This document shows positions 47,577 to 57,944 of a DNA stretch of 64,000 nucleotides, piece by piece. Every line of letters starts with the position of its first letter. Positions within the stretch are counted from its first letter, which is position 1. Source of the stretch: Thinopyrum elongatum (taxonomy: Eukaryota; Streptophyta; Magnoliopsida; Poales; Poaceae); NCBI GenBank assembly GCA_011799875.1, contig CM022298.1, positions 494,677,180-494,741,179 on the forward strand. Reading direction: 5' to 3'. The position numbers were made by a program, and so were the translations under genes. Under the pieces are notes generated by a model, which saw only the letters and a program-made list of their open reading frames with translations, had not been told where the DNA came from and did no database searches.

Positions 47577-48307
47577 TAAAAGATAGATCTAGGTATTGTC
47601 ATCTTTGGTATTTTTTCCATAGATGAGTTCTTGTTAGGGGGTTTTGCAAAGATAACTTGAAACACATTATCCATAGAAATTTTGGCATTATCAAGTTGCC
47701 CATCTAGGTATCCCCTTTGATTTCCAGCCACAATCCAGGAATATTGTTGATTAACATCATTGAAAACTTGTTGGATCACATCTAAAACGGGGATTTTCTT
47801 TTTAAGGTTCTCATCCAAAATTTGATTATTTCCAAGAAAATGTTTCAACCTATAGTCACTATTGTAAAGGATATCATCTATCACTGGTTTTTCATGGCTC
47901 ATACCATAAAAATAAAAAAATTCCCTAGCTTCCCATACTATGTGATCAAATTCATTCATAAGAACATGGGTAGCTATCTTTTTAGCTTTGGGATCTTTTA
48001 TAACGGGAAGCTCATAAAACAATCTTTGCAAGGTAGGATGGGTACGGATAAATCTATTTTCAAATTTCAGAACTAGTGCTGAAATAGCCTCCGCATAAGT
48101 TTTAGTTCTTTTAAGTATAGGAGCATCATCAAAAGGCAAATTGCCGACACGATTGAAAAATTCTTGGATATGTTCTTTTCGCATAACATTCCCTTGCCCC
48201 AAAACAAAAGTTTTAGCATCCAGGTTGCCAGATCGTCCAAGTTTAGGAGTTAGGCCATCATCTGTTTCTGCCATACCAAAGTCACTCATGATGATGAGTT
48301 CAAACAA
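47570..48307 (-). CDS. ORF-X of element G: intact 245-residue protein of unknown function
   Basis: The frame opens at ATG 48307 (MFELIIMSDFGMAETDDG). The more likely start is the second Met, at 48289, because H1 begins MGDFGMGKSEDG at the matching place. It lies about 190 bp after the primer site. A charged N-terminus (about 1-45) is followed by a largely helical-looking body with IQEFFNRVGNLPFDDAPILK, TLQRLFYELPVIKDPKAKKI and MNEFDHIVWEAREFFYFYG, and a C-terminal segment DNAKISMDNVFQVIFAKPP. There is no zinc knuckle, protease or transmembrane segment. A related frame is decayed in H1 and intact but diverged in H2. I do not recognise a known domain; it could be a divergent gag-like or accessory protein. 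That three copies share it supports a real gene of this family. Confidence 0.7.
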   Translation of the reverse strand: MFELIIMSDFGMAETDDGLTPKLGRSGNLDAKTFVLGQGNVMRKEHIQEFFNRVGNLPFDDAPILKRTKTYAEAISALVLKFENRFIRTHPTLQRLFYELPVIKDPKAKKIATHVLMNEFDHIVWEAREFFYFYGMSHEKPVIDDILYNSDYRLKHFLGNNQILDENLKKKIPVLDVIQQVFNDVNQQYSWIVAGNQRGYLDGQLDNAKISMDNVFQVIFAKPPNKNSSMEKIPKMTIPRSIFYA

Positions 48308-48479
48308 ATAAAAAGATCGAGCGGAGAGAAAAGGGCGAATAAAAAGGCAAATATTTTTGTGTTTTTTCTGAAAAACGTTTTAGAAGTGGGGGAGAGGAAA
48401 ACGAGAGGTAAATGGCAAATAATGTAATGCAAGAGATGAGAGTTTATGATGGGTACTTGGTAGGCTTGATGTAGAACCT

Positions 48480-48496
48480 CCCCGGCAACGGCGCCA
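48480..48496 (-). other. Primer-binding site of G (tRNA-Asp)
   Basis: Minus strand TGGCGCCGTTGCCGGGG, exact match to the tRNA-Asp complement, about 11 bp from the LTR end (spacer GGAAGAATTTC). Confidence 0.9.
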
Positions 48497-48507
48497 GAAA
48501 TTCTTCC

Positions 48508-50082
48508 TGCTACTTCTTGAGGTTGCGTTGATTTTTTCTTGAAGAGGAAAGGGGGATGCAGCAAAGTAGAGATAAGCATTTCCCTCAGTTAAGAACCAAG
48601 GTATCAATCCAGTAGGACGCACAAGCAAGTCTCCAATCTTTGCACCTGCACAAACTAACAAATACTTGCACTCAACGTGAAATAGGGGTTGTCAATCCCT
48701 TCACGGTCATGAACAAGAGTGAGATCTAATAGAGATAGGTATAAAAGATAAGTAAAAGAGCAAAGTAAAGTAAATATAAATAAATTGCAGCAAGGTATTT
48801 TGGGGTTTTTTGGTTTGTAGACCTGAAAAAATATGATGAAAAATAGACCCGGGGGCCATAGGTTTCACTAGAGGCTTCTCTCTTGAAAATAGCATACGGT
48901 GGGTAAACAAATTACCGTTGAGCAATTGATAGAAAAGCGCAAAGTTATGACGATATCTAAGGCAATGATCATGAATATAGGCATCACGTCCGTGACAAGT
49001 AGACCGACTCCTGCCTACATCTACTACTATTACTCCACACATCGACCGCTATATAGCATGCATCTAGAGTATTAAGTTCATAAGAATGGAATAACGCCTT
49101 AAGTAAGATGACATGATATAGAGGGATAAACTCAAGCAATATGATATAAACCCCATCTTTTTATCCTTGATGGCAACAATACAATATGTGCCTCGCTACC
49201 CCTTCTATCACTCGGTGAGGACACCGCAAGATTGAACCCAAAACTAAGCACCTCTCCCATTGCAAGAAAAACCAATCTCTTGGCCAAACCAAACCGATAG
49301 TTCAAAGAGAAATACAAAGATATCTTAATCATGCATAAAAGAGTTCAGAGAAGACTCAAATAATATTCATAGATAATCTGATCATAAATCCACAATTGAT
49401 TGGATCTCAACAAACACACCGCAAAAAAGTATTACATTGAATAGATCTCCAATAACATCGAGGAGAACATTGTATTGAAGATCAAAGAGTGAGAAGAAGC
49501 CATCTAGCTACTAGCTATGGACCTGTAGGTCTGTGGTAAACTACTCACACATCGTCGGAAGGGCAGCAAGGTTGATGTAGAGGCGCTCGATGATCGAATC
49601 CCCCTCCGACAGATCGCCGAAAAAGTCCCCAAGATGGGATCTCACGGGAACAGAGGCTTGCGGCGGCGGAAAAGTATTTTGGTGGACGCTTCTGGTGTTG
49701 GGGAATATTTTGGAATTTATAGTGCAAAGATTAGGGTTGGGAGACTCCCGAGGAGTCCACAAGCCAGGCCCCCCCCTAGGGCGCGCCCTGAGGGCTTGTG
49801 GGCACCTCGTGAGTCTTCTGACCCCCTCCCCAAGTCCTATGGGTGTCTTCTGGTCCAAGAAAAATCATCGCAAAAGTTTTATTCTGTTTGGACTCCATTT
49901 GCTATTCCTTTTCTGTAAAAGTAAAAAACAAGGAAAAAACAGAAACTGGCACTGGGCTCTAGGTTAATAGGTTAGTCTTTAAAATAATATAAAATAGCAT
50001 ATTAATGCATATAAAACATCCAAAACAGATAATATAAGAGCATGGAACAATCAAAAATTATAGATACGTTGGAGACGTATCA
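48508..50082 (-). repeat. 5' LTR of element G
   Basis: 1,575 bp; on the minus strand from TGATACGTCTCCAACG (50082) to AAGAAGTAGCA (48508). Confidence 0.9.
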
Positions 50083-50458
50083 CAACACCACCTTTAAAGG
50101 GGTAATCCCAGGCATCAAGGCACGCTGCTCGGGCACCGTCACCTTGGAAATAGTCTTCGGCTTGCCCGACAACTTCCACAGCAAAGACTTGATCTTCGAC
50201 ATCGTCCCTTTCCGCAGCGGTTATCACGCACTCCTCGGTCGTACAACGTTCGCTCGCTTTAAGGTCGTCCCACACTACGCATATCTGAAGCTCAAGATGC
50301 CTGGACCTAAGGGTGTCATTATCGTTAACGATAACACCAAGCGCTCGCTCCAAACCGAGGAGCACACAACAGCTCTGGCAGCTGAGGTCCAGGGCAGCAA
50401 AGGGGTGTCGAAAACCCATTCCCGCCCCAAGACGCTAGACGCGCACAAACAAGGCTGA

Positions 50459-51842
50459 GCTACAGCATCGCTTCCAGAGCCTTTCCATGCTCACCCTAAA
50501 GAGGGATACGCTCCCCACAGCACGACCCCTCCAGCCGCGAAATACGTACCTCGGGTGCACAAATTCACGCTTAAAATTCCATGGGCAGTTGCAGGGGCAG
50601 ACGGTCCAAGGCTCAAGTACTCGGCTCGTCTGAGTTACAGCCAAATGTGTCTTCGGACCATTATCAGGTACCATCTAGGACCTAACTAGCGTAAAGTTGA
50701 TATACTGTGGTGACTTCTCAAGACCCTATGTCAAGGGCCTGCCCGCCGATCACTATCTCTCCTGTGTACGGAACCCTCTCAAAGAGCAAAGGCGCAGACA
50801 TGCAACAGGGCGCAACAGGGATGTCAAACCACTCATGGAGGCCCTGTGTAAACCTTTCCTCTGTCATTTATATTTAAAAAAATAAAAAGTATCCATAATA
50901 GTTGCTTCGACAGTTTGAATTGTATGGTTGGACTAACGAATTCATCGGAAATAAAGACCATGTTTACGGTCCCATTGCAGTCGTTTATGTTGCATACTCC
51001 TTATTTCCTCATTTTCACGCCGAAAGAAACTAGTTCGATACGTGTTTTCTTTAGATGTGACCGGCTAATAGACCGGGGGCTCGACCATAAATCTTGCCCC
51101 AAGCATCATTCTGGCACTATCTTTATCTTATGTGCTCGACGTCTCGGATATTGCATTATATGAATCAGTTCCGAATTATGTCTTTGGTCAATAGTTGGGT
51201 TGCCCAGCTCCTATGCTTTCCCTCTTACGTTCTGCATTGTTCAGCTAGGTGGGTAAAGGGAGAACCACTGTGATTGTACTTGTAGTTCGTCTAGTTAAGT
51301 ACCTCAGTGGAGAAAGCCGAAAACTGACTGTCATAATGAGCAAGAACTGGCTGGCGATCCGATGACAAGTGTCAAACTAAAAATTGATGGAGGTTATTTT
51401 GTGTCATACGAAGGGTTGCTATCATAGAAACCAAGTGATGATATTAAGTCGGCAGAACTGAATATCACGAAACACTGGGGGCTAGTCACTAGCTCCCACA
51501 GTCAAGCTCCTATGGCAAAGTGAAAGAACTAAAGCCGCATAGTCCGATTGCCTCGTTTCTCTTATACACTACCGCATCCGGGCACTGAGACGTCGGCTAA
51601 GGGTTAAAGTGTTAAGGAAGAAACACCCCTTGCTGTATTTGCAAGGGGGTTGAAACCGACGACTGGTAACTTTCAGATTAAAACGGCCGCACATGAGTTA
51701 AAATAAACAAGCCATTGAATAGCATGCCAGCCAGTTGCATTATATAGCACAAAAGTTTAAAATTCCTCGGATAAACGGCAGTACATTCATTCATAAATTA
51801 CATCCTTCGAGCACTAGGCCTCTATCGCCCGAGCACCATCCA
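50459..51842 (+). other. Deleted pol region and 3' noncoding DNA of element F
   Basis: After the protease end the sequence continues for about 230 bases in decayed frames and then as noncoding DNA. None of the reverse transcriptase, RNase H or integrase motifs is present. No gene seen. Confidence 0.6.
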
Positions 51843-52645
51843 TTATGATGGGAAAATATTGCTTGGGGCGCCTATGCTCCTTCCCAGGGGCGGTGGTCCG
51901 GTGGCCATCTTGGCTGGCTTGATCTTGGACCAGTGCACCATGGTCTTGCCGAAGGCCATCCGAGCTCCCTCGATGCATAGGGAACACTTCCAAACATCAA
52001 TCTGGGGTGCAGCGTCACACAACCTCTGCACCAAGCCAAAATAGCTACTCGGCAGCGACTCCGTAGACCACAACTTGACTCAGAGGTCCTTCATTGCCGG
52101 CTCCACCATCCGATGCAACTCCATGAGCTGCTTCATCTGGTCATTGAGGAGGCGAGCGTGCTCGGGGGCTGGAAACTGCGCCCAAAACAGCCTCTGCTCG
52201 GCATGACCCTCATGGGATGCGAAGTACTTGGCCGCGTCAGATGCACTCTTCGGGAGGTCCCTGAAAGTGCCCGAGGAACGCCATACTCGCGTGAGCAATG
52301 CGAACCTGTTACCACCAAAGACACTTTGCAGTAAGTACGGCTTACCATCCGCAATAAGCTTGACTTGGCGAAGCTCCTCTTGGCGGTCTGGTGCCTCTAT
52401 CCTCACCTCCTTGACCGCCGACCTCAATGAGGTCAGCTCAGTGGCCTGATCTTTACTTTCCTGCTCAAGGGCCTCACATTTAGTGATGGCATCCTTGAGC
52501 TATTACTGCACCTCTGCCACCATGGCCTCGTCCTGCTGGCTGGCGGTCTTCACTGCTGCTAGTTCGGCCGCCGCCTTCTGCTGCGCAGCCTCTTGCTGAG
52601 CCTTCCTCAGCTTGGCCTTGAGGGTCTCGACCTCTGCGATGCCAG

Positions 52646-52737
52646 CTGCAGCAATATTAATTGCACCCCATCCAGATTAAACTTCAGAAAGCTTCATCAA
52701 ACACACGGCTATTGTAATTAGCTCAGTTCGGACTTAC
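52646..52737 (-). other. Intron 2 of the antisense gene in F
   Basis: Minus-strand donor CAAG then GTAAGT at 52737 (full consensus); acceptor TATTGCTGCAG ending at 52646; 92 nt, phase 1. Joining gives GAG GCG CAA GCT GGC ATC, which keeps the coiled-coil frame open. Confidence 0.75.
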
Positions 52738-52852
52738 CTTGCGCCTCGTCGAACCGCTTGTTAATCCGATCGAGCTCGTCATTAAAGCTCTTGTGCTTCC
52801 GATTGAGCTCGGCCCATTCCTCGGCCTGGGCAGCCACAGCTGAAGATGATGC

Positions 52853-53090
52853 CTGCATGTTACACTTAACATATCAGGCCCTCGTACATTTGATTTCCGA
52901 TCCTCCATCGGCATTTGCTAAATCCGACTACATTCTCGGAGGCTTCAACATGGCTATGATCTATATCTCTAAGCTATTCGACCCCCGCATGAGTTTTTCA
53001 AACTCATTCAGGGCTCCGGGGCTACTGTATACAAGGCTACATGATCATATAAGTGAAAATTTAAAAGACATAGGGCATTACATGGCTTAC
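52853..53090 (-). other. Intron 1 of the antisense gene in F
   Basis: Minus-strand donor AAG then GTAAGC at 53090; acceptor TAACATGCAG ending at 52853; 238 nt, phase 0. The joined codons read GGC TTC AAG then GCA TCA TCT. Confidence 0.7.
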
Positions 53091-53618
53091 CTTGAAGCCC
53101 GACAGAAGGCCACTAAAAGCCTCCTCCAGTCCTTCGTCCACGGACCGAATACTTTGCAAAACCATGCCCATCAGGGCACGGTGCTCCTCGGTGATGGAGG
53201 AGTTGGTCAACGCCTCCTCCACCACATCCGTCCACCCTGTTGGAAATCGCTCTAAAGCGGGCTAGGGTGGTGGAGTTACCCCGGCTCCTTCCTCGGTGGC
53301 AGCAGCAATAATCAGCTCCTGGTGCCTTAGCGGCTCCGGAATCATTTTTGGGCAGAGCTCAGATTGACCAGGCTCCCCCTCTTTGTTATCCAGAGGGGTC
53401 CTCCCCTCCTGGTTTTTGGCGGTCGAGGAATTCACCTCGGCCATAATGTCGTCACCTCCGCCCCCCGTGTTTGGCCCGGGAGGGGTCTTCTTGGACAACA
53501 CCTCCCTGGTCTCCTTGATGACCGGAGGAGGCTTGGTACGTGATGTAGTCCCGCTCTCCGCTAGCTCGGCTGGCGGGGAGTCCCCCTCCGAGACTCGATC
53601 AGCAGGAAGGTCACGTGT

Positions 53619-55191
53619 TGATACATGTCCAACGTATCTATAATTGTTGATTGTTCCATGCTATTATATTATCCATCTTGGATGTTTTATATGCATTATT
53701 ATGCTATTTTATATCATTTTTTAGGACTAACCTATTAACCTAGTGCCCAGTGCTACTTGATGTTTTTTTCCATGTTTTTGTCTGTTACAGAAAATCAATA
53801 CCAAACGGAGTCCAAACGGAACGAAACTTTTTGACAATTTTTCTTCGGCCAAAAGACAACTAGGAAGCTTTGGGAGGAGGCCAGAAGGTCCACGGGTGAG
53901 CAACAAACTCACCAGGAGTGCCCTACCAGCTTGTGGGACCCCCGTGGCTCTTCTAACCCTAATCTCAGCTCCAGAAATACCCAAATATTCCCCATATACC
54001 ATAGGGCACACCAAAAATACTTTTCTGCCGCCGCAAGTTTCTGTCCTCGTGAGATCCCATCTGGAGACCTATTCCGGTACTCTTCCGGACGGGGATTCAA
54101 TCACGGAGGGACTCTACATCAACCTTGCTGCCCTTCCGATGATGTGTGAGTAGTTTACCAAAGACCTATGAGTCCATAGCTAGTAGCTAGATGGCTTCTT
54201 CTCTCTCTTTGATCTTCAATAGTTTGTTCTCCTTGATGTTCTTGGAGATCTATTCGATGTAATCTTCTTTTGCGGTGCGTTTGTTGAGATCCTATGAATT
54301 GTGGATTTATGATCAGATTATCTACGAATATTATTTGAGTCTTCTCTGAACTCTTTTATGCATGATTAACATAGCTTTGTATTTCTCTCCGACCTATTGA
54401 TTTGGTTTGGCCAACTAGATTGATTTTTCTTGCAATGGGAGAGGTGCTTTGTATTGGGTTCAATCTTGCGGTGTCCTCACCCAGTGACAGAAGGGGTAGC
54501 GAGACACGTATTTGTATTGTTGCCATTAAGGATAAAATGGTGGGGTTTATTTCATATTGATTGGATCTATCCCTCTACATCATGTCATCTTGCTTAAGGC
54601 GTTACTCCATTCTTGTTAACTTAATACATTAGATGCATGCTGGATAGAGGTCGATATGTGGAGTAATAGTAGTAAATGTAGGCAGGAGTCGGTCTACTTG
54701 TCACGGACGTGATGCCTATATTCATGATCATTGCCTTAGATATCGTCATAACTTTGCGCTTTTCTATCAATTGCTCAATAGTAATTTGTTTACCCATCGT
54801 ATGCATTCTTTCAAGAGAGAAGCCTCTACTGAAAACTATGGCCCCCGGGTCTATTTTTATCATATTATTTTCAGATCTATAAAACCAAAAACCCAAAAAT
54901 ACCTTGCTGCAATTTATTTACCTTTAATTTGTTTTGCACTTTTATTTATCTTTTATACCTATCTCTATCAGATCTCATCCTTGCAAGTAACCGTGAAGGG
55001 ATTGACAACCCCTTTATCGCATTGGGTGCAAGTATTTGTTTGTTTTTGTAGGTGCAACCATTGGTGACTTGTGTGTTCCTCCTACTGGATTGATACCTTG
55101 GTTCTCAAACTAGGAGAAATACTTACCTCTACTTTGTTGCATCATCCTTTCCTCTTCAAGGGAAAAACCAACGCAAGCTCAAGAAGAAGCA
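53619..55191 (+). repeat. Left LTR of element H2
   Basis: 1,573 bp from TGATACATGTCCAACG to AAGAAGAAGCA. Preceded by TCACGTGT of element F. Confidence 0.85.
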
Positions 55192-55202
55192 GGAAGAATT
55201 TC

Positions 55203-55219
55203 TGGCGCCGTTGCCGGGG
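55203..55219 (+). other. Primer-binding site of H2 (tRNA-Asp)
   Basis: TGGCGCCGTTGCCGGGG, exact match; the spacer from the LTR is GGAAGAATTTC, identical to G. Confidence 0.9.
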
Positions 55220-55430
55220 AGGATCTACATCAAGCCTACCAAGTACCCATCATAAACTCTCATCTCTTGCATTTACATTTTTCGCCATTTGCCTCTCGTT
55301 TTCCTCTCCCTCACTTCTAAAACATTTTCAACAAAACACAAAAATATTTGCCTTTTTATTCGCCTTCTTTTTGTTTGTATTTTCATTTGATTTTTGTTTG
55401 CTTGTGTGCTAGATTGCTTGCTTTGCCATC

Positions 55431-56282
55431 ATGTCTGAATCTGGGGAGGTTATCATTGAAAAAACTAGTAATAATCTTGAGGAAAAAATTGATGATTTTG
55501 CTAATGATGATCCTCATGAAGAAGAACCTACTATCATGCACACTAAAAAACTCCGTGTAGGTAGCGGAAATATAATTGGAAAAGGTGTTATTCAAGATTT
55601 CTTTACTTGTGCCGGTACGTTACCTATGCTAGGAGGATCAATTCTTAACAAAACTTCTAGCCTTGTGGATGTAATAGCTTTGCTTATAGTTGAACTTGAA
55701 AGACAATTTGTTCACATGCATTCATGCCTACAAAGGATCCTCCTAGAATTTTCTAATATTCATGATCCTTCCATTAAGTGTGTCACCACTATATTTCTAG
55801 CTTATGAATTTGGGCATATTATGAAAGAGGCACGTGAAATATTTGCTCATTACAGTATAAATTGTGGTTTCCCTCCTATAGAGGAGATCCTTTTTAATCA
55901 AGAAGAGATAAGGAGATTACAATCTCCAGATTATGCCGCTTATAATGAAAACCTAAGAAAAAGGGTTCCTCCCGATGTATTCATTGATAAGATTTCTGAA
56001 CTCAATGACAATTTTTCTATACAAAACAATGGATTAGGGTTTGTTCTTAGGGATAAACCTAGGGATTTTAATCAAAGGAACGTTTATAGTGAAGAGATAA
56101 TTATCAAATATAAAGGGCCAAAAGAGGAACATATTCCTCTGAAACTTGAACTCATAGACCCTTACCCAATTAAATTTAGCCCTTTTGATTATTTTTGCTT
56201 GCCACAAAGGAAACTTGCAGCTGAAAGGAGGGAATATGAGATGAGCATGGATGATCTCCCTCACTTCTATTACAATACCTAG
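55431..56282 (+). CDS. ORF-X of element H2: intact 283-residue protein of unknown function
   Basis: ATG 55431 (MSESGEVIIEKTSNNLEEKI) to TAG 56280-56282, about 210 bp after the primer site. An acidic N-terminus (residues 1-45) precedes a body with GNIIGKGVIQDFFTCAGTLP, LQRILLEFSNIHDPSIKC and YEFGHIMKEAREIFAHYSIN, which align with G's GNVMRKEHIQEFFNRVGNLP, LQRLFYELPVIKDPKAKK and NEFDHIVWEAREFFYFYG. The C-terminus differs and is longer, ending in a basic and charged stretch (LPQRKLAAERREYEMSMDDL). The overall order is conserved while sequence has diverged widely, so at least two ORF-X subtypes exist. No zinc knuckle or catalytic motif is visible. Function unknown; its position where gag begins suggests a particle, packaging or regulatory role, which is inference. 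Confidence 0.7.
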   Translation: MSESGEVIIEKTSNNLEEKIDDFANDDPHEEEPTIMHTKKLRVGSGNIIGKGVIQDFFTCAGTLPMLGGSILNKTSSLVDVIALLIVELERQFVHMHSCLQRILLEFSNIHDPSIKCVTTIFLAYEFGHIMKEAREIFAHYSINCGFPPIEEILFNQEEIRRLQSPDYAAYNENLRKRVPPDVFIDKISELNDNFSIQNNGLGFVLRDKPRDFNQRNVYSEEIIIKYKGPKEEHIPLKLELIDPYPIKFSPFDYFCLPQRKLAAERREYEMSMDDLPHFYYNT

Positions 56283-56295
56283 ATCTAGGCAATAT

Positions 56296-56344
56296 GCCTA
56301 GCTAGGGGCATAAAACAGCAACGCTTGTTGGGAGGCAACCCAAT
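56296..56344 (+). other. Conserved noncoding block after ORF-X in H2
   Basis: TGCCTAGCTAGGGGCATAAA, then AACGCTTGTTGGGAGGCAAC and CCAAT, 14 bp after the stop codon. Confidence 0.7.
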
Positions 56345-57944
56345 TTTATTTTTTGTTTTTTTGTTTTGCTTCTGTTTTTCAATAAATACACAATTATACC
56401 TCTGTTATGATTGTGCTTTAATGTTTCTATTAGTGTTTTACCCAAGTAAGACCTTTGGGATGACTTGGAAGATCGTTGATTTGATTTTGCTGAAAAACAG
56501 AAACTTCTACGTCCAGTAGCAGAATTGTTAAAATTTGCTGGAACATGGAAAAATTCTGAATGTTTTACAAAAGATTGATATACAAATTTTCTATGTTTTC
56601 CTAATTTTTCTGAATTTTTGAGTTACAGAAGTATGACTTTAATTCGGGTCTTTACAGACTGTTCTGTTTTTTACAGATTCTATTTTTGTTGTGTTGTTTG
56701 CTTATTTTGATGGATCTATGGGTAGTTTCAGGGGGTATGAGCCATGGAGAAGTTAGAATACAGTAGATATAATGTAAATATAAAATTGGAATGAGTTTAC
56801 AACAGTACCTAAAAGTGGAGATTTGTTTTAGCATACTAATGGATCTTACGAGTTTTTTGTTGAGTTTTGTGTTGTGAAGTTTTCAAGTTTTGGGTGAAGT
56901 TTCGATGGACTACGGAATAAGGAGTGGCAAGAGCCTAAGATTGGGGTTTCCCAAGGCACCCCAAGGTAATATTCAAGGAGAACCAAGCATCTAAGCTTGG
57001 GGATGCCCCGGATGTCATCTCCTCTTTTGTCTTCAATCCATCAGTAAATTACTTGAGGCTATATTTTTATTCACCACATGATATGTGTTTTGCTTGGAGT
57101 GTCTTGTATTATGTGAGTCTTTGCTTTTTAGTTTGCCACAATCATCCTTGCTGCACACACCTTTTGAGAGCGACACACATTAATCATGAGTTTATTAGAA
57201 TACTCTATGTGCTTCACTTATATCTTTTGAGCTAGGTAGTTGCTCTAGTGCTTCACTTATATATTTTTAGAGCACGGCGGTGGTTTTATTTTGAAGAAAT
57301 TGATTAACTCTCATGATTCACTTATATTATTTTGAGAGTCTTAAAAATAGTATGGCAATTTGCGTAGGTTATGAATTTAGTCCTAATATGATGGGTATTC
57401 AAGAAGGATATAATAAAAACTTTCATGAAGATCATTGAATATATGAGAAGTTTGATTCCTTGCATTTGTTTTGAGATATAAAGATGGTGATATTAGAGTC
57501 ATGCTAGTTAGTAATTGTGGTTTAGTAAGAATATTTTTGTTAAGGTTTGTGATTCCCGAAGCATGCACGTATGGTCTCTTGTTATGCGATGAAGTTGGAG
57601 CATGATTTATGTTTGATTGTCTTCCTTATGAGTGCCGGTCGGGGACGAGCGATGGTCTTTTCCTACCAATCTATCACCTTAGGAGCATGCGTAGTAGTAC
57701 TTTGCTTTGAGGGCTAATAAACGTTTGCAATAAGTATGTGAGTTCTTTATGACTAATGTTGAGTCCATGGATTATACGCACTCTCACCCTTCCACCATTG
57801 CTAGCCTCATCGGTACTGTGCATTGCCCTTTCTCACCTTGAGAGTTGGTGCAAACTTCACCGGTCCATCCAAATCCCGTGATACGATACACTCTTTCACA
57901 CATAAGCCACCTTATATCTTCCTCAAAACAGCCAACATACGTAC
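56345..57944 (+). other. Internal noncoding DNA of H2 up to J
   Basis: No gene seen. One clear internal polypurine-like motif, AAGCTTGGGGATGCC, lies at 56993-57007; a degenerate copy (AAGATTGGGGTTTCC) lies near 56937. Matches H0, H1 and G. Confidence 0.7.

Larger units (their letters stand above)
43447..50082 (-). mobile_element. Element G: complete non-autonomous Athila-like element
   Basis: 6,636 bp with target duplication caaca (43442-43446 and 50083-50087). On the minus strand: 5' LTR 50082-48508 (1,575 bp), primer site 48496-48480, ORF-X 48307-47570, conserved block, noncoding DNA, polypurine tract 45023-45009 and 3' LTR 45008-43447 (1,562 bp). No protease, polymerase or integrase. In the first ~245 aligned LTR columns I count about 14 differences, so it is older than B. 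It is structurally complete for a non-autonomous element, and its ORF is still open. Confidence 0.9.
42925..50458 (+). pseudogene. Zinc-knuckle and protease region of element F, split by G
   Basis: Parts are 42925-43446 and 50083-50458. The first carries CQIHGNSDKPASHTNHNCW (about 42958-43014), a knuckle-like Cys/His array, then the protease start with VLMDRGNNRNLIYS (about 43345-43390). The usual D-G-G or D-S-G site reads DRG, so activity is doubtful. Removing G with one copy of the caaca duplication rejoins RIKPCN with TTFKGVIPGI. The second part has PFRSGYHALLGRTTFARF and HYAYLKLKMPG, the typical protease C-terminus. Frame continuity across G was not checked base by base. Confidence 0.7.
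40071..53618 (+). mobile_element. Element F: Tat-lineage Gypsy element, internally deleted, holding G
   Basis: Segments are 40071-43446 and 50083-53618. The 5' LTR is 40071-40560, followed by gag, a zinc-knuckle region and protease. Reverse transcriptase, RNase H and integrase are absent, so the sequence passes from protease to 3' noncoding DNA within a few hundred bases after 50458. An antisense, intron-bearing extra gene occupies 51843-53618. No 3' LTR is seen, because the H2 LTR begins at 53619. Host H1 bases atgag lie just before 40071. Confidence 0.75.
51843..53618 (-). pseudogene. Antisense, intron-bearing extra gene of element F, 5' end cut by H2
   Basis: Three minus-strand exons join in one frame: 53618-53091, 52852-52738 and 52645-51843. 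Exon 1 ends SGLLSGFK and carries WTDVVEEALTNSSITEEH. Exon 2 is a charged helix (WAELNRKHKSFNDELDRINK). Exon 3 begins with a coiled coil (VETLKAKLRKAQQEAAQQKA) and continues to a conserved region with TFRDLPKSASDAAKYFA, LFWAQFPAPEH and SSYFGLVQRL. In-frame stops: TAG 53264-53262, TAA-TAG just before LKDAITKCEA, and TGA 52082-52080; no frameshift noticed in exon 3. Tat-lineage elements are known to carry an antisense extra ORF downstream of integrase, which fits. Protein function is unknown; coiled coils suggest assembly. Transcription would oppose gag-pol. Confidence 0.75.
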
